From Caldicellulosiruptor saccharolyticus DSM 8903 (lineage in GTDB: Bacteria; Bacillota; Thermoanaerobacteria; Caldicellulosiruptorales; Caldicellulosiruptoraceae): 64,000 nucleotides of DNA. Of the stretch, positions 46,663 through 56,717 are shown one piece after another (positions within the stretch are counted from its first letter, which is position 1; the number at the start of each line of letters is the position of its first letter). The notes beneath the pieces were generated by a model. The model did not search any database. It worked only from the letters and a program-made list of their open reading frames with translations, and was not told the DNA's origin. The stretch is from assembly GCF_000016545.1 (NCBI RefSeq), contig NC_009437.1, positions 1,033,501 to 1,097,500 of the forward strand. Direction: 5' to 3'. Made by a program: the position numbers and the translations under genes.

Positions 46663-48738
46663 TTGCCCAGGCAGTTTCCGCTTGAAAAAACAAGAAATAT
46701 TGGTATTATGGCTCATATAGATGCGGGAAAAACAACAACAACAGAAAGAATCCTTTTCTACACCGGTAAGGTCTATAAGATGGGCGAAGTCCATGAAGGT
46801 ACAGCTACAATGGACTGGATGGAACAAGAGCAAGAGAGAGGTATTACTATAACATCAGCTGCTACAACTTGTGAGTGGCGAGGGCACAGAATAAACATTA
46901 TTGACACACCAGGGCATGTGGACTTCACTGTTGAGGTAGAAAGGTCTTTGCGCGTGCTTGACGGTGCTATTGCTGTATTTTGTGCCAAGGGCGGCGTTGA
47001 GCCTCAGTCAGAGACTGTGTGGAGACAGGCAGATAAGTACCGTGTTCCAAGGATTGCATATGTTAACAAGATGGATATAATGGGTGCTAACTTTTTCAAT
47101 GTCATTGAAATGATGAAAGAAAGGCTTGGTGCAAACCCTGTTGCTATCCAAGTTCCAATTGGTAAAGAAGACACCTTCAAGGGCGTTGTTGACCTTCTTA
47201 CAATGAAGGCTATTATATATGTAGATGACTTAGGAAAGGTATCCCAGGAAACTGAGATACCAGATGAGGTAAAAGACATTGCTGAGGAATATAGAATCAA
47301 GCTTTTAGAAGCTGTTGCTGAGACAGACGAAGAGATTATGATGAAGTATTTAGAGGGTGAAGAAATTACAGTTGAAGAACTTAAAGCCGCAATAAGAAAG
47401 GCAACAATAAATATGCAAATGACACCTGTTTTGTGTGGTTCATCATACAGGAACAAAGGGGTTCAACCACTTTTGGATGCTGTTGTTGACTATCTACCTT
47501 CACCAGTTGATATTGCAGCTGTAAAAGGATTTTCACCCGATACTGGCGAAGAAATTGAAAGAAAAACAAGCGAAGATGAGCCATTCTGTGCGTTGGCATT
47601 TAAGATTATGTCTGACCCATATGTTGGTAAATTGACATTCTTAAGAGTTTACTCAGGAGTACTTCAAGCAGGTTCTTATGTGTATAATTCAACAAAGAAC
47701 AAGAAGGAAAGAGTTGGAAGACTTCTTCAAATGCATGCAAACCACAGAGAAGACATCGATGCAGTTTATGCAGGTGATATTTGTGCAGCAATAGGTCTTT
47801 CTAACACAACAACGGGTGATACGCTGTGCGATGAGAACCATCCAATTATATTAGAATCAATGGAGTTTCCAGAGCCTGTTATTCAGGTAGCAATTGAGCC
47901 AAAGACAAAGGCTGACCAAGAAAAGATGGGTATTGCTCTTCAGAGACTTGCTGAAGAGGACCCAACATTCAAGATATCAACCAACCATGAAACAGGGCAA
48001 ACACTCATTGCAGGTATGGGCGAGCTTCATCTTGAAATCATTGTTGACAGGATGAAGAGAGAGTTCAAGGTTGAGGTCAATGTAGGTAAACCTCAGGTTG
48101 CATACAAAGAGACAATCAAGAAATCTGTTAAGGTTGAAGGTAAGTATATCAGACAGTCTGGCGGTAGAGGTCAGTACGGACACGTTTGGCTTGAACTTGA
48201 ACCGCTTGAAAGAGGAGGAGGGTATGAGTTTGTCAATAAGATTGTCGGTGGTGTGATACCAAAAGAGTTCATACCATCTGTTGACGCAGGTGTTCAAGAA
48301 GCTATGCAATCTGGTGTTTTGGCAGGATACCCAGTTGTGGATGTTAGAGTAACTCTGTTTGACGGTTCATACCACGAGGTCGACTCGAGTGACATGGCGT
48401 TCAGGATTGCAGCAGCTCAAGCCTTCAGAGAAGGTATGAAAAAGGCAGAGCCAGTACTGTTAGAGCCTATAATGAAGGTTGAGGTTGTTGTACCTGAAGA
48501 GTATATGGGTGATGTAATGGGTGATATAAACGCAAGAAGAGGTAGAATTGAAGGTATGGAACTGAGAGGAAATGCGCAGGTTATTCGCGCGTACGTGCCA
48601 CTTGCTGAGATGTTTGGATATGCAACTGATCTGAGGTCCAAGACGCAAGGTCGTGGCACGTATACTATGCAGTTTGACCACTATGAAGAAGTTCCAAAGA
48701 ATATTGCTGATAAGATTCTTGAAATGAAGAATAAATAA
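46663..48738 (+). CDS. fusA: Elongation factor G
   Basis: Translocation GTPase, 691 residues. G1 [16 protein letters not shown]2 [15 protein letters not shown]3 DTPGHVDF, G4 NKMD (YVNKMDIMG), then domains II-V ending near [20 protein letters not shown]. All domains are complete. TTG 46663 follows AAGGAGGACAG. It is transcribed with rpsL-rpsG and followed by tuf. Confidence 0.97.
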   Translation: MPRQFPLEKTRNIGIMAHIDAGKTTTTERILFYTGKVYKMGEVHEGTATMDWMEQEQERGITITSAATTCEWRGHRINIIDTPGHVDFTVEVERSLRVLDGAIAVFCAKGGVEPQSETVWRQADKYRVPRIAYVNKMDIMGANFFNVIEMMKERLGANPVAIQVPIGKEDTFKGVVDLLTMKAIIYVDDLGKVSQETEIPDEVKDIAEEYRIKLLEAVAETDEEIMMKYLEGEEITVEELKAAIRKATINMQMTPVLCGSSYRNKGVQPLLDAVVDYLPSPVDIAAVKGFSPDTGEEIERKTSEDEPFCALAFKIMSDPYVGKLTFLRVYSGVLQAGSYVYNSTKNKKERVGRLLQMHANHREDIDAVYAGDICAAIGLSNTTTGDTLCDENHPIILESMEFPEPVIQVAIEPKTKADQEKMGIALQRLAEEDPTFKISTNHETGQTLIAGMGELHLEIIVDRMKREFKVEVNVGKPQVAYKETIKKSVKVEGKYIRQSGGRGQYGHVWLELEPLERGGGYEFVNKIVGGVIPKEFIPSVDAGVQEAMQSGVLAGYPVVDVRVTLFDGSYHEVDSSDMAFRIAAAQAFREGMKKAEPVLLEPIMKVEVVVPEEYMGDVMGDINARRGRIEGMELRGNAQVIRAYVPLAEMFGYATDLRSKTQGRGTYTMQFDHYEEVPKNIADKILEMKNK

Positions 48739-48829
48739 ATGATAAAATAGTTTATAAGCTTAGGGTGTAATTTTAAACATTAACATAAATCACAAAAAAA
48801 CTATTATCGTGAAGGAGGATAAAATTAAG

Positions 48830-50032
48830 ATGGCAAAGGCTAAATTTGAAAGAACAAAACCACACGTAAACATAGGCACAATTGGGCACGTTGACCATGG
48901 TAAGACAACATTGACAGCTGCAATCACAAAGGTTTTAGCTCTCAAGGGTAAGGCTCAATTCATGGCTTATGACCAGATTGACAAGGCTCCAGAGGAAAGA
49001 GAAAGAGGTATTACAATCAACACAGCTCACGTTGAGTATGAAACAGATGCAAGGCACTATGCGCACGTTGACTGCCCAGGACATGCTGACTACGTAAAGA
49101 ACATGATAACAGGTGCTGCACAGATGGACGGTGCTATCTTAGTTGTTTCTGCAGCTGACGGTCCAATGCCACAGACAAGAGAACATATTTTGCTTGCAAG
49201 ACAGGTTAACGTTCCATACATCGTTGTATTTCTCAACAAGGTAGACATGGTAGATGACCCAGAATTGATTGAGCTTGTTGAGATGGAAGTAAGAGAGCTT
49301 CTTTCAAAGTATGGTTATCCAGGTGACGAGGTACCAATTGTAAAGGGTTCAGCTTTGAAGGCTTTAGAGTCACCATCACAAGATCCAAATGCACCAGAGT
49401 ATCAATGCATTTTAGAACTCATGGATGTAGTTGATAAGTACATTCCAACTCCACAAAGAGACGTTGACAAACCATTCTTGATGCCAATTGAAGACGTGTT
49501 CTCAATTACAGGTAGAGGTACAGTTGTTACAGGTAGAGTTGAAAGAGGAACACTCAAAACAGGTGAAGAGGTTGAGATTGTTGGATTTGCTCCAGAGCCA
49601 AGAAAGACAGTTGTAACAGGTATTGAGATGTTCAGAAAGGTGCTTGACGAAGCAGTGGCAGGTGACAACGTTGGATGCCTTCTCAGAGGTATTCAGAAGA
49701 ATGAGGTTGAAAGAGGTCAAGTTCTTGCAAAGCCAGGCACAATTAAACCTCACACTAAATTCAAAGCACAGGTTTACGTATTGACAAAAGAAGAGGGTGG
49801 AAGACATACACCATTCTTCAATGGTTACAGACCACAGTTCTATTTCAGGACAACAGACGTTACAGGAACCATTACCCTGCCTGAGGGTGTTGAAATGTGT
49901 ATGCCTGGTGACAATGTTGAAATGACAGTTGAGCTTATCTCTCCAATTGCTATTGAGTCAGGACTCAGATTTGCTATCCGCGAAGGCGGAAGAACAGTTG
50001 GTGCAGGCTCTGTTACAACAATAATTGAATAA
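48830..50032 (+). CDS. tuf: Elongation factor Tu
   Basis: 400 residues. G1 [10 protein letters not shown]2 [14 protein letters not shown]3 [21 protein letters not shown]4 [10 protein letters not shown]. Domains II and III follow, with [13 protein letters not shown] and [20 protein letters not shown]; the C-terminal [18 protein letters not shown] is intact. Start ATG 48830 ([12 protein letters not shown]) is preferred over an upstream GTG at 48809. GAAGGAGG precedes it. It is the last gene of the str operon; rpsJ and the S10 operon do not follow. Confidence 0.97.
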   Translation: MAKAKFERTKPHVNIGTIGHVDHGKTTLTAAITKVLALKGKAQFMAYDQIDKAPEERERGITINTAHVEYETDARHYAHVDCPGHADYVKNMITGAAQMDGAILVVSAADGPMPQTREHILLARQVNVPYIVVFLNKVDMVDDPELIELVEMEVRELLSKYGYPGDEVPIVKGSALKALESPSQDPNAPEYQCILELMDVVDKYIPTPQRDVDKPFLMPIEDVFSITGRGTVVTGRVERGTLKTGEEVEIVGFAPEPRKTVVTGIEMFRKVLDEAVAGDNVGCLLRGIQKNEVERGQVLAKPGTIKPHTKFKAQVYVLTKEEGGRHTPFFNGYRPQFYFRTTDVTGTITLPEGVEMCMPGDNVEMTVELISPIAIESGLRFAIREGGRTVGAGSVTTIIE

Positions 50033-50033
50033 T

Positions 50034-50087
50034 AAAAAAGCCCAAGCCTAAGGTGAAGAAAAAGTCTCTTAGGTTTGGGCTTTTTTT
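50034..50087 (+). terminator. Strong terminator after tuf
   Basis: A 19-pair stem joins AAAAAAGCCCAAGCCTAAG (50034-50052) and CTTAGGTTTGGGCTTTTTT (50068-50086), with one G-U pair and a 15-base loop, ending in seven T. Confidence 0.93.
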
Positions 50088-50145
50088 GACTAAAAGATTT
50101 TATCCAAGGTAAAGTTACTAATAAGGAGGTGTTTTAACAAACTGT

Positions 50146-51705
50146 ATGGCACGAATAAAAGAGTATTATCACAATATGATTCAAAAACTTAAATTCCATC
50201 AGACAGAAGAATATATGATTGATGAGTTTGTATACAACACACTGAAAGAATTTTCACTGAACCTCAATAAGGAAATAGCAATTGCTCTAAACAGAAAAGG
50301 CAGAATTGAAGAGGTTCTAATAGAAAAGAAAGAATTTGCAGAGCTTGAAAACCAAGATTCTTTCCCTAAAAAGGCAGCATTGATCTTTACAAGGTTATCT
50401 TCTGCATCACATCCTTCAATACTTGACCTTTCCATACTCATAATGAAAAAGTATGACTATGTAATGACAATCTCGCTAAAAACTGAGGAAGCTAGCATAG
50501 CTTTTTGGGGTAGCCAACTGAAAGAGGTTGAAATTATTGGACCGCATAAAATAGAGTACTTTTACAATCTTGATATTTCGTCGAAGATTTCAGAAGTTGA
50601 TGAAAAACAGAAGGAAAGAGAAAAAATTCACGAGATTTTGGTCGAAAAAGAAGAAAAGGCTCTGCTTGTTGATGTGTGGACAAAAAGTTCATCTGAACTT
50701 GACAGGCACCTTTTAGAAGAACTTGAGAGCTTATGCAAGACAGCAGGGGTTAAAGTTGTTGACAAGGTAGTGCAAGTAAGAAGGAATATAGATCCTGCGT
50801 ATTTTATAGGAAAGGGTAAGGCAGAAGAGATATTTTCAATATGTCAACAAAAAGATATAGATGTTGTGATATTTAACAGAGAACTTTCACCTGCTCAGAT
50901 AAAAAACTTAGAAGAGCTGCTTTTAAGAAAAGTGATAGATAGAACTGATGTGATACTTGACATATTTGCAAGACGTGCAAGGACCAGAGAAGGGAAACTT
51001 CAGGTAGAACTTGCACAGCTTTTGACTCTGCTTCCGCGCCTGCGTGGGACTGGGGTGCTGCTTTCAAGACTTGGTGGTGGAATCGGAACAAGAGGGCCTG
51101 GTGAGACCAAGCTTGAAATTGACAGGAGGCATATCCAGCGCAGAATTGAAGAGATAAAAAAAGAGCTTGAAAAAGTAAAAAAAAGCAGGGAAGTACAGAG
51201 AAAAAGCAGAATAGAAAACCAGGTGCCGGTGGTGTCAATAATTGGTTACACAAACGCAGGGAAGTCTACTCTCATGAATAGAATCTCAAAGGCAGATGTT
51301 CTGGTAGAAGATAAACTATTTGCGACACTTGATACTACTACAAGAAGAGTGTACCACAAAGGCAAAGAATTTTTGCTCACTGATACTGTTGGGTTTATAA
51401 GAAACTTGCCACATCATCTTGTTGAAGCATTTTCCTCAACGTTGGAAGAAGTCAAGTATTCAAACCTTATACTGAACGTTGTAGATATATCTGACCCGTA
51501 TTATTATGACCACATAAAGGTATCTGAGAATTTGCTAAAACACCTTGGAGCAGAAAATATCCCTCTAATAAGGGTTTACAACAAGATAGATAAGGTGGAC
51601 CTTTCAACTGTGGATGTTTTTGACAATGTACCTCATGTTTTTATCTGTGCTCAGGATGGCAGGGGTATTGATAATCTGCTTGATATGATTGTTGAGAGAA
51701 TTTAA
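50146..51705 (+). CDS. hflX: GTPase HflX
   Basis: Ribosome-associated GTPase, 519 residues, longer than the common ~430 because of an extra N-terminal region of about 150 residues before the HflX nucleotide-binding-like domain (DPAYFIGKGKAEEI, FNRELSPAQIKNLEELL). Glycine-rich LSRLGGGIGTRGPGETKLE is the HflX signature. G domain: G1 IIGYTNAGKSTLMN, G3 LTDTVGFIRNLPHHLVEAF, G4 YNKIDKVD. Family role: splitting stalled or hibernating ribosomes. ATG 50146 is 14 bases from AAGGAGGTG, a long spacing; no better in-frame start is visible. Confidence 0.92.
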   Translation: MARIKEYYHNMIQKLKFHQTEEYMIDEFVYNTLKEFSLNLNKEIAIALNRKGRIEEVLIEKKEFAELENQDSFPKKAALIFTRLSSASHPSILDLSILIMKKYDYVMTISLKTEEASIAFWGSQLKEVEIIGPHKIEYFYNLDISSKISEVDEKQKEREKIHEILVEKEEKALLVDVWTKSSSELDRHLLEELESLCKTAGVKVVDKVVQVRRNIDPAYFIGKGKAEEIFSICQQKDIDVVIFNRELSPAQIKNLEELLLRKVIDRTDVILDIFARRARTREGKLQVELAQLLTLLPRLRGTGVLLSRLGGGIGTRGPGETKLEIDRRHIQRRIEEIKKELEKVKKSREVQRKSRIENQVPVVSIIGYTNAGKSTLMNRISKADVLVEDKLFATLDTTTRRVYHKGKEFLLTDTVGFIRNLPHHLVEAFSSTLEEVKYSNLILNVVDISDPYYYDHIKVSENLLKHLGAENIPLIRVYNKIDKVDLSTVDVFDNVPHVFICAQDGRGIDNLLDMIVERI

Positions 51706-51801
51706 TCATATAATGAAATTTGTTGAATATGGTGAATAAAGAGGGTATTATTAAAGTAGGGGGGAAATTTTTATTAAAATAAAAGAAAGGGGTTGTCCGT
51801 A

Positions 51802-52224
51802 GTGCTGATTAGAAATTGTGCAGGTGGGGTTGTATTCTACCAAGGGAAGATTTTTATTATGAAGAACGAGAAAGGTGAGTGGGTCTTCCCAAAAGGTGTT
51901 ATTAGAAATGGTGAGATTGCACCAGAGGTAGCAGTAAGACGAGTAAAAGAAGAGGTTGGAATTGATGCGACAATTCTCTCAACAGCAGGTCAGACAAGTT
52001 ATGAGTTCTATTCAGTAACACGTCAGAAGCCAGTGTGCAACAAAATTGTGTGGTATATCATGGAGGCAAAGTCCCCAGAGTTCTTGAAAGAGAATAAAGA
52101 TGAAAACGTGTTTGACGCTGGGTATTTTGATATTGAAGAGGCTATCCAGAAGATTACTTATAGCCAAGACAAGGCTTTGGCATCCTATGCGTATGAACAA
52201 TATAAGCAGCTTGTGAATATTTAA
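51802..52224 (+). CDS. NUDIX-domain protein with altered Nudix box
   Basis: About 140 residues, single domain. The Nudix box reads GVIRNGEIAPEVAVRRVKEE followed by VGI. The expected Arg-Glu after the seven-residue gap is Arg-Arg, so one Glu usually needed for metal or catalysis is replaced, while the EE pair is kept. The surroundings (GGVVFYQGKIFIMKNEKGEW) match the diadenosine polyphosphate/ADP-ribose-type group. Activity is uncertain. GTG 51802 is preferred because AAAGGGG ends nine bases before it; TTG 51793 is too close. Confidence 0.8.
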   Translation: MLIRNCAGGVVFYQGKIFIMKNEKGEWVFPKGVIRNGEIAPEVAVRRVKEEVGIDATILSTAGQTSYEFYSVTRQKPVCNKIVWYIMEAKSPEFLKENKDENVFDAGYFDIEEAIQKITYSQDKALASYAYEQYKQLVNI

Positions 52225-52261
52225 ATTGATGTTTATAATATAATTCGGAGAAATTCAGGGT

Positions 52262-52298
52262 AAGGGCTGTCCTTTTTATAAAAAGTGACAGTCCTTTT
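52262..52298 (+). terminator. Terminator after the NUDIX gene
   Basis: AAGGGCTGTC (52262-52271) pairs with GACAGTCCTT (52287-52296), with one G-U; inner CTTTTT/AAAAAG can extend the stem. TTTT follows. Confidence 0.7.
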
Positions 52299-52390
52299 GC
52301 TTCAATGTTTTGGTTTTTACTAAGAAATTACAATTACCATAAATATATCATATTTATAACACTCTTACAAAAAGGAGAAATGATACAAAG

Positions 52391-53011
52391 ATGGGCTACA
52401 AGACTATAAAACAAAATGCACGAACAGAAATTGTAGAAAAAAGGTCAAGGTTTATTGCCTCTGCATTTAGAGTAGAAAATCAGCATGAGGTGGATTATTT
52501 TTTGAATGAAGTCCGAAAGGAGTTTTATGATGCAACTCATAACGTTTATGCCTATACATATGGTATTGAGTATCCAATCCAGAAATGTTCAGACGATGGA
52601 GAACCACAGGGCACAGCAGGTCTACCTGTAATGGAGGTTATAAGAAAAAATGGACTTTCTAATGTACTTGTTGTTGTGACACGCTATTTTGGTGGTATAC
52701 TTCTTGGTGCATCTGGTTTAGTAAGAGCATATACACAAGCTGCTGCGGCTTCTATTGAAAAAGCGGGGATTTTAGAGTATCATGAATGTGAGAAGATAAT
52801 TGTCACTTTAGACTATCCGAATTTTGAGAAGATCAGGTGGTTGATAGAGAAGACTAATGCTAAGATATTGGGAATAGAGTATTCGCAGGTGGTAGACATC
52901 ATTGTTTTAGTAAGAGTAGAGGATGTGGAGAGCCTCATCAAAAATATTTCTGATGTGACAGCAGGCAATTTTTTGGTTGAGAGAAAAGGGCTATTTCTTG
53001 AAGCAATTTAG
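52391..53011 (+). CDS. YigZ/IMPACT family protein
   Basis: 206 residues. The N-terminal IMPACT domain shows EKRSRFIASAFRVEN, THNVYAYTYG, KCSDDGEPQGTAGLPVMEVI and the VVVTRYFGGILLGASGLVRA stretch (quoted in part). The C-terminal ferredoxin-like domain (DUF1949 type) is present. Bacterial members are uncharacterised beyond nucleic-acid or ribosome-related suggestions. Start ATG 52391 follows AAGGAG. The next gene begins just after its stop. Confidence 0.9.
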   Translation: MGYKTIKQNARTEIVEKRSRFIASAFRVENQHEVDYFLNEVRKEFYDATHNVYAYTYGIEYPIQKCSDDGEPQGTAGLPVMEVIRKNGLSNVLVVVTRYFGGILLGASGLVRAYTQAAAASIEKAGILEYHECEKIIVTLDYPNFEKIRWLIEKTNAKILGIEYSQVVDIIVLVRVEDVESLIKNISDVTAGNFLVERKGLFLEAI

Positions 53012-53051
53012 AAGATTAGAAAAACTTCAAACAAAAGGATGTGATATTTCT

Positions 53052-53663
53052 GTGAGCAGAAAAGAAAATATATACAAAAATATTATCTTGAATCCTTTGC
53101 ATTTTATCAAAGACATTTCTCTTATCAATAATTTTATTGTGGGAATAATAGTATTTTTAATTTATTTGATTTTATTTTCATTGTATGTATATATCCAGAT
53201 TCGAAGTGGGAATGAAATGTTGCCACATGAATCTGGTCTGATTTTCTTCACAGATAGAATAAAATCTGATATAGAAGATTTGAGGTTGGCAAAACTTGTA
53301 ATAAACCTTTTCTCTGTAGAAATCTTGAGACTTTTTATTATGAGTATAGTTTTGTTTGTTGTATCATCAATATTAACAAAGAAAAGAACAAATCTTTCGC
53401 AGATTGCAACAACACTTACCGTTTCGTATTTAATTCCATGTTATGTATTCTTAGCAGGAATTGTATTGTCATTTTTACCGCTGAATTTTGTAGTTTTCAA
53501 AGTAAGTGAAATGTCATTTTTGGTATCTCTTTATGAGGCTTTTTCAAAAGGGTTTGGTATATCAAAAGCAAAAGCATTTTTAATTCTGTTCGTGGTGGTT
53601 ACAGCTCAGGCATTGTTTTATGTATACGTACCTTCAATTTTTCTTACGCCATTTTTGATATAG
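53052..53663 (+). CDS. Predicted polytopic membrane protein (Yip1-like topology)
   Basis: About 203 residues with five hydrophobic segments after a short hydrophilic start; opening text NPLHFIKDISLINNFIVGII resembles Yip1-domain proteins, but similarity is weak. Function is unknown. GTG 53052 is the likely start; an in-frame TTG at 52977 would overlap yigZ by 35 bases and lacks a ribosome binding site. Its last 30 bases overlap the 3' end of the convergent spoVB gene. Confidence 0.55.
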   Translation: MSRKENIYKNIILNPLHFIKDISLINNFIVGIIVFLIYLILFSLYVYIQIRSGNEMLPHESGLIFFTDRIKSDIEDLRLAKLVINLFSVEILRLFIMSIVLFVVSSILTKKRTNLSQIATTLTVSYLIPCYVFLAGIVLSFLPLNFVVFKVSEMSFLVSLYEAFSKGFGISKAKAFLILFVVVTAQALFYVYVPSIFLTPFLI

Positions 53664-55121
53664 CATAGTAACAAAAACAAAAAATGCATACCCGCTTAAG
53701 AATAATGGTATGAATATCTTTATATTTGTAATATGAAAATGAAGAAGCACAACCATAATAAGCAAACAAATGCATGACAAAAAAAGAAGAACACGAATTG
53801 TACTTTTTTCAATTGTGAATTTAAATTTTAAATTTGAAATCTTCTCTATCATTACAATACAGGAAATTAGAGCAAAGATATTTGTAATCCAGATATATGG
53901 CAACTCATTTTTGATAACTAATATGAGGAGTACATAAAGTACAAGACGAATAATTGTCAAAATGGTATTTTGGACAAAATTAAAAATTACTTCCCCAAGG
54001 GCATTTAATATACTTGAAAGTGTAACAGAAAGATAGTAAAACACTATTGCTGGGGAGATGTGTTTTAAGTAAACTCCAGCTAATTGATTTTTGTAAAGTA
54101 ACTGGCAAATCTCCACTGGGTAGAGCAAAAATATGCAGGTGATTGGCAGAGAGACTATCAACGTTGCAAGGATGAAAGAGTTTATTCGTGAGTTTAAGGT
54201 TTTGTCATACATCTTTATCTCAGAAATTGTAGGGATTATTATAATCGAAAGTGAATTGATTATCACAAGAGGTAGTAACGCAACAGGAAAGCTCATCCCA
54301 TTTATAATTCCATACACTGAAATAGCTTGAGTACTTTTCATACCAATTAACTCAAAGAGTTTTGGTATAATCATATTTTCAAGCGATTGAAATATCATCC
54401 CAAGTACGCCTATTGTTGCTAAAGGAATAGAGATTTTGAATATCTTAGAAGGTATCTCAGCAAGTTCGTTTATATCAATCTTAAGTTTGTTTTTTGAACA
54501 TTTAATCTTATATGCTGCTATGAGAAAGCCACAGCTCGAAATCTCACCCAAAAGTATTCCAAGAAAGGTAAGTAAAAGTTTTGTTTCAAATGAAGCACTT
54601 TTGTCAAGACTTAAAAAAAGGGGACATATAATTGAAAGCCTCATGATATTTTCAAACACTTCAGCAAGAGCAGGTGGAGCAGGATTTTGGATTCCATAAA
54701 AGAAGCCTTTTAGGATTGCTGATTGTGAGACAACTACTGTACAAATGATAAGAGGATATATAGTTTTTTGGAGCATAGGTGTGTTAAATATGGTATTACA
54801 AAATATGGGGTTTAAAAGTGAAAACAAAATTGCAATTGCAATGCTCCACAAAAATATAATTCTGCTTATTACAAAAGTGGTCTTTATTTTTATTTCAGGC
54901 AAATCAGAAGTTTCGGCTATATACTTTGATATTGCTGTCAAAATTCCACCGCTTGAGATGTTATAAAATAGATAATATAAGGTCATGCCAAATGTATAAA
55001 GACCCATACCAACAGACCCAATTTGTCTTGAAATAAAAACTCTATAAAAGAAAAATAAGCTGTATGTTAAGATGTTGCACAGCGTGAGTGTGAGAATTTG
55101 GTTTATAATCTTCTTATTCAT
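53634..55121 (-). CDS. spoVB: SpoVB-like polysaccharide/lipid flippase (MATE/MOP superfamily)
   Basis: 495 residues with about 14 membrane helices, MOP-superfamily polysaccharide transporter. The N-terminus with FFYRVFISRQIGSVGMGLY and SSGGILTAISKYIAE and the later FYGIQNPAPPALAEVFENIM and LPLVIINSLSIIIIPTISEI match SpoVB/YtgP-type proteins, close to MurJ. In Bacillus SpoVB is needed for spore cortex. Assignment among SpoVB, YkvU and Amj/MurJ-like paralogues cannot be fixed by eye. It is on the minus strand and divergent from yebC. Confidence 0.8.
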   Translation of the reverse strand: MNKKIINQILTLTLCNILTYSLFFFYRVFISRQIGSVGMGLYTFGMTLYYLFYNISSGGILTAISKYIAETSDLPEIKIKTTFVISRIIFLWSIAIAILFSLLNPIFCNTIFNTPMLQKTIYPLIICTVVVSQSAILKGFFYGIQNPAPPALAEVFENIMRLSIICPLFLSLDKSASFETKLLLTFLGILLGEISSCGFLIAAYKIKCSKNKLKIDINELAEIPSKIFKISIPLATIGVLGMIFQSLENMIIPKLFELIGMKSTQAISVYGIINGMSFPVALLPLVIINSLSIIIIPTISEIKMYDKTLNSRINSFILATLIVSLPITCIFLLYPVEICQLLYKNQLAGVYLKHISPAIVFYYLSVTLSSILNALGEVIFNFVQNTILTIIRLVLYVLLILVIKNELPYIWITNIFALISCIVMIEKISNLKFKFTIEKSTIRVLLFLSCICLLIMVVLLHFHITNIKIFIPLFLSGYAFFVFVTMLYQKWRKKN

Positions 55122-55181
55122 TATCTCTTAATTTTTATGCTATATTAATGTTCAATATTAATATGTATGAATAAATTCCAT

Positions 55182-55211
55182 TTGACATTAACCCTAAATT
55201 GAATTTATAAT
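55182..55211 (+). promoter_or_regulatory. Sigma-A-type promoter of yebC
   Basis: TTGACA (55182-55187), 18-bp spacer, TATAAT (55206-55211); start near 55218. Confidence 0.8.
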
Positions 55212-55255
55212 TCCATAATGAAAATACATGAGCATTTAAGGTAGGGGGAAAACGG

Positions 55256-55984
55256 ATGTCTGGACACTCGAAATGGGCAAATATCAGGCACAAAAAGGAG
55301 AAAACAGATGCTCAGAAAGGAAAGATTTTCTCAAAGTTAGGAAGAGAATTAATGGTGGTTGCAAAGATGTATGGGCCCGACCCTGAGACAAATCCGAAAC
55401 TGAGAGATGTAATTGCCAAGGCAAAGGCTAACAATATGCCTATGGATAAGATAATGGGGTTTATAAAAAGAGCAGCTGGTGAGATTGACACAACAGGCTA
55501 CGAAGACATTACATATGAAGGCTATGGACCAGGCGGTGTTGCTGTAATTGTTGAAGCTATGACAAATAACAGGAATAGAACAGCAGGCGAAATCAGGCAT
55601 ATATTTGACAAAAATGGCGGTAATTTGGGTCAGACTGGATGCGTTTCTTGGATGTTCAACAGAAAAGGTGTAATAGTAATAGAGAAAGAAAACTTTCCAG
55701 ATGAAGACTTTGTAATGGAAAAGGCTTTAGAGTACGGTGCAGAGGATTTTGCTTCAGAAGAGGATGTGTATGAAATAATAACCACTCCGGAGGACTTTTC
55801 AAAGGTCAGAGAAGGCTTAGAAAAGGAAGGATTTACATTTATAAGAGCTCAGATAGAGATGATCCCTCAAACAACTGTGAGACTTTCTGAAGAAGATGCA
55901 CAAAAGATGAGAAGGCTGATTGACATGCTTGAGGACAATGACGATGTGAAAGAAGTGTATCATAACTGGGAAGAGGAAGAATAA
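55256..55984 (+). CDS. yebC: YebC/PmpR family protein (TACO1-like)
   Basis: 242 residues. MSGHSKWANIRHKKEKTDAQ, KGKIFSKLGRELMVVAK, ANNMPMDKIMGFIKRAAGE and EGYGPGGVAVIVEAMTNNRN are diagnostic. Members act as translation or transcription regulators; TACO1-like proteins help ribosomes through difficult motifs. ATG 55256 follows TAGGGGGAAAACGG. bofC lies 73 bases downstream, as in Bacillus. Confidence 0.95.
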   Translation: MSGHSKWANIRHKKEKTDAQKGKIFSKLGRELMVVAKMYGPDPETNPKLRDVIAKAKANNMPMDKIMGFIKRAAGEIDTTGYEDITYEGYGPGGVAVIVEAMTNNRNRTAGEIRHIFDKNGGNLGQTGCVSWMFNRKGVIVIEKENFPDEDFVMEKALEYGAEDFASEEDVYEIITTPEDFSKVREGLEKEGFTFIRAQIEMIPQTTVRLSEEDAQKMRRLIDMLEDNDDVKEVYHNWEEEE

Positions 55985-56057
55985 ATTTTTTATGTATAGC
56001 AGTGAGATTGGCAGGGAATAATAGTAAAAAAGTCCATCTTAATGGAGGCTAAGTTAT

Positions 56058-56630
56058 ATGAAGCTCTATTTTAGGACTGCCGTTCTCACTGCTATTATAA
56101 TTTTCTTATTTCTAATATCATTTGTGGTAGGATTTACTATAACCATAGAAAAAAGCAAGATAAAATCAAAGCAGCAGTTAAAAGGAAAGAACATTACTGA
56201 AATTGCATATATAAAAGACAGTTTTCCACAGAGAATAAATGAGGACACAATTTTAGTTGTGAGAAAATATTTTAAAGGCTGTGGGCACATTATTGAAGAG
56301 AAGTCCAATATCTCTAAGGAATTTGTCAACATGACCAAGGAGGACTTTAAAAGCCTTTTTAGTGGCTGGGAAATAGATGCGTTTAACTCTAAATATGTAG
56401 TAATCAGTAGAACGTTTGAAGGTTATTGCTCTAATCACTTTATAATTTCAATCAAAGATGACAGGGTAGCGATTTTTTATTCTCAACCTGTTGATGGTGA
56501 CAATCTTAAATTGGTAACTCCAATAAGCATAGACGATTTACCAGAAAAAGAGGTTGAGGATTTGAAAAAGGGCATAGTTGTAAACTCATTTGAAGATGCA
56601 ATAAAGATTGTTGAGGACTTTGGAAGCTAA
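56058..56630 (+). CDS. bofC: BofC-like sporulation protein
   Basis: 190 residues: an N-terminal membrane or signal segment (about 8-28) and an extracytoplasmic part ending in a BofC C-terminal-like region (FKSLFSGWEIDAFNSKYVVI, ISIKDDRVAIFYSQP). BofC in Bacillus is an intermembrane-space inhibitor of the SpoIVB protease, acting in the sigma-K checkpoint. The yebC-bofC order supports the call. Start ATG 56058 has TGGAGG upstream. Confidence 0.75.
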   Translation: MKLYFRTAVLTAIIIFLFLISFVVGFTITIEKSKIKSKQQLKGKNITEIAYIKDSFPQRINEDTILVVRKYFKGCGHIIEEKSNISKEFVNMTKEDFKSLFSGWEIDAFNSKYVVISRTFEGYCSNHFIISIKDDRVAIFYSQPVDGDNLKLVTPISIDDLPEKEVEDLKKGIVVNSFEDAIKIVEDFGS

Positions 56631-56655
56631 AATATATTTTGTGTAACATAGTTTA

Positions 56656-56705
56656 CCCATAATTCATATTATGTTAGTGAAAGGTGACATAATATGAATT
56701 ATGGG
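56656..56705 (+). promoter_or_regulatory. Perfect 19-bp inverted repeat before the coat-like gene
   Basis: CCCATAATTCATATTATGT (56656-56674) and ACATAATATGAATTATGGG (56687-56705) are exact inverse complements with a 12-base loop. The right arm runs into the GGGGGG ribosome binding site of the gene at 56718. AAAGGTGA in the loop and arm precedes a five-codon frame (ATG 56694 to TAA 56711, MNYGG). It may be an RNA hairpin or a DNA operator; there is no T-tract. Confidence 0.65.
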
Positions 56706-56717
56706 GGGTAAGATGAT

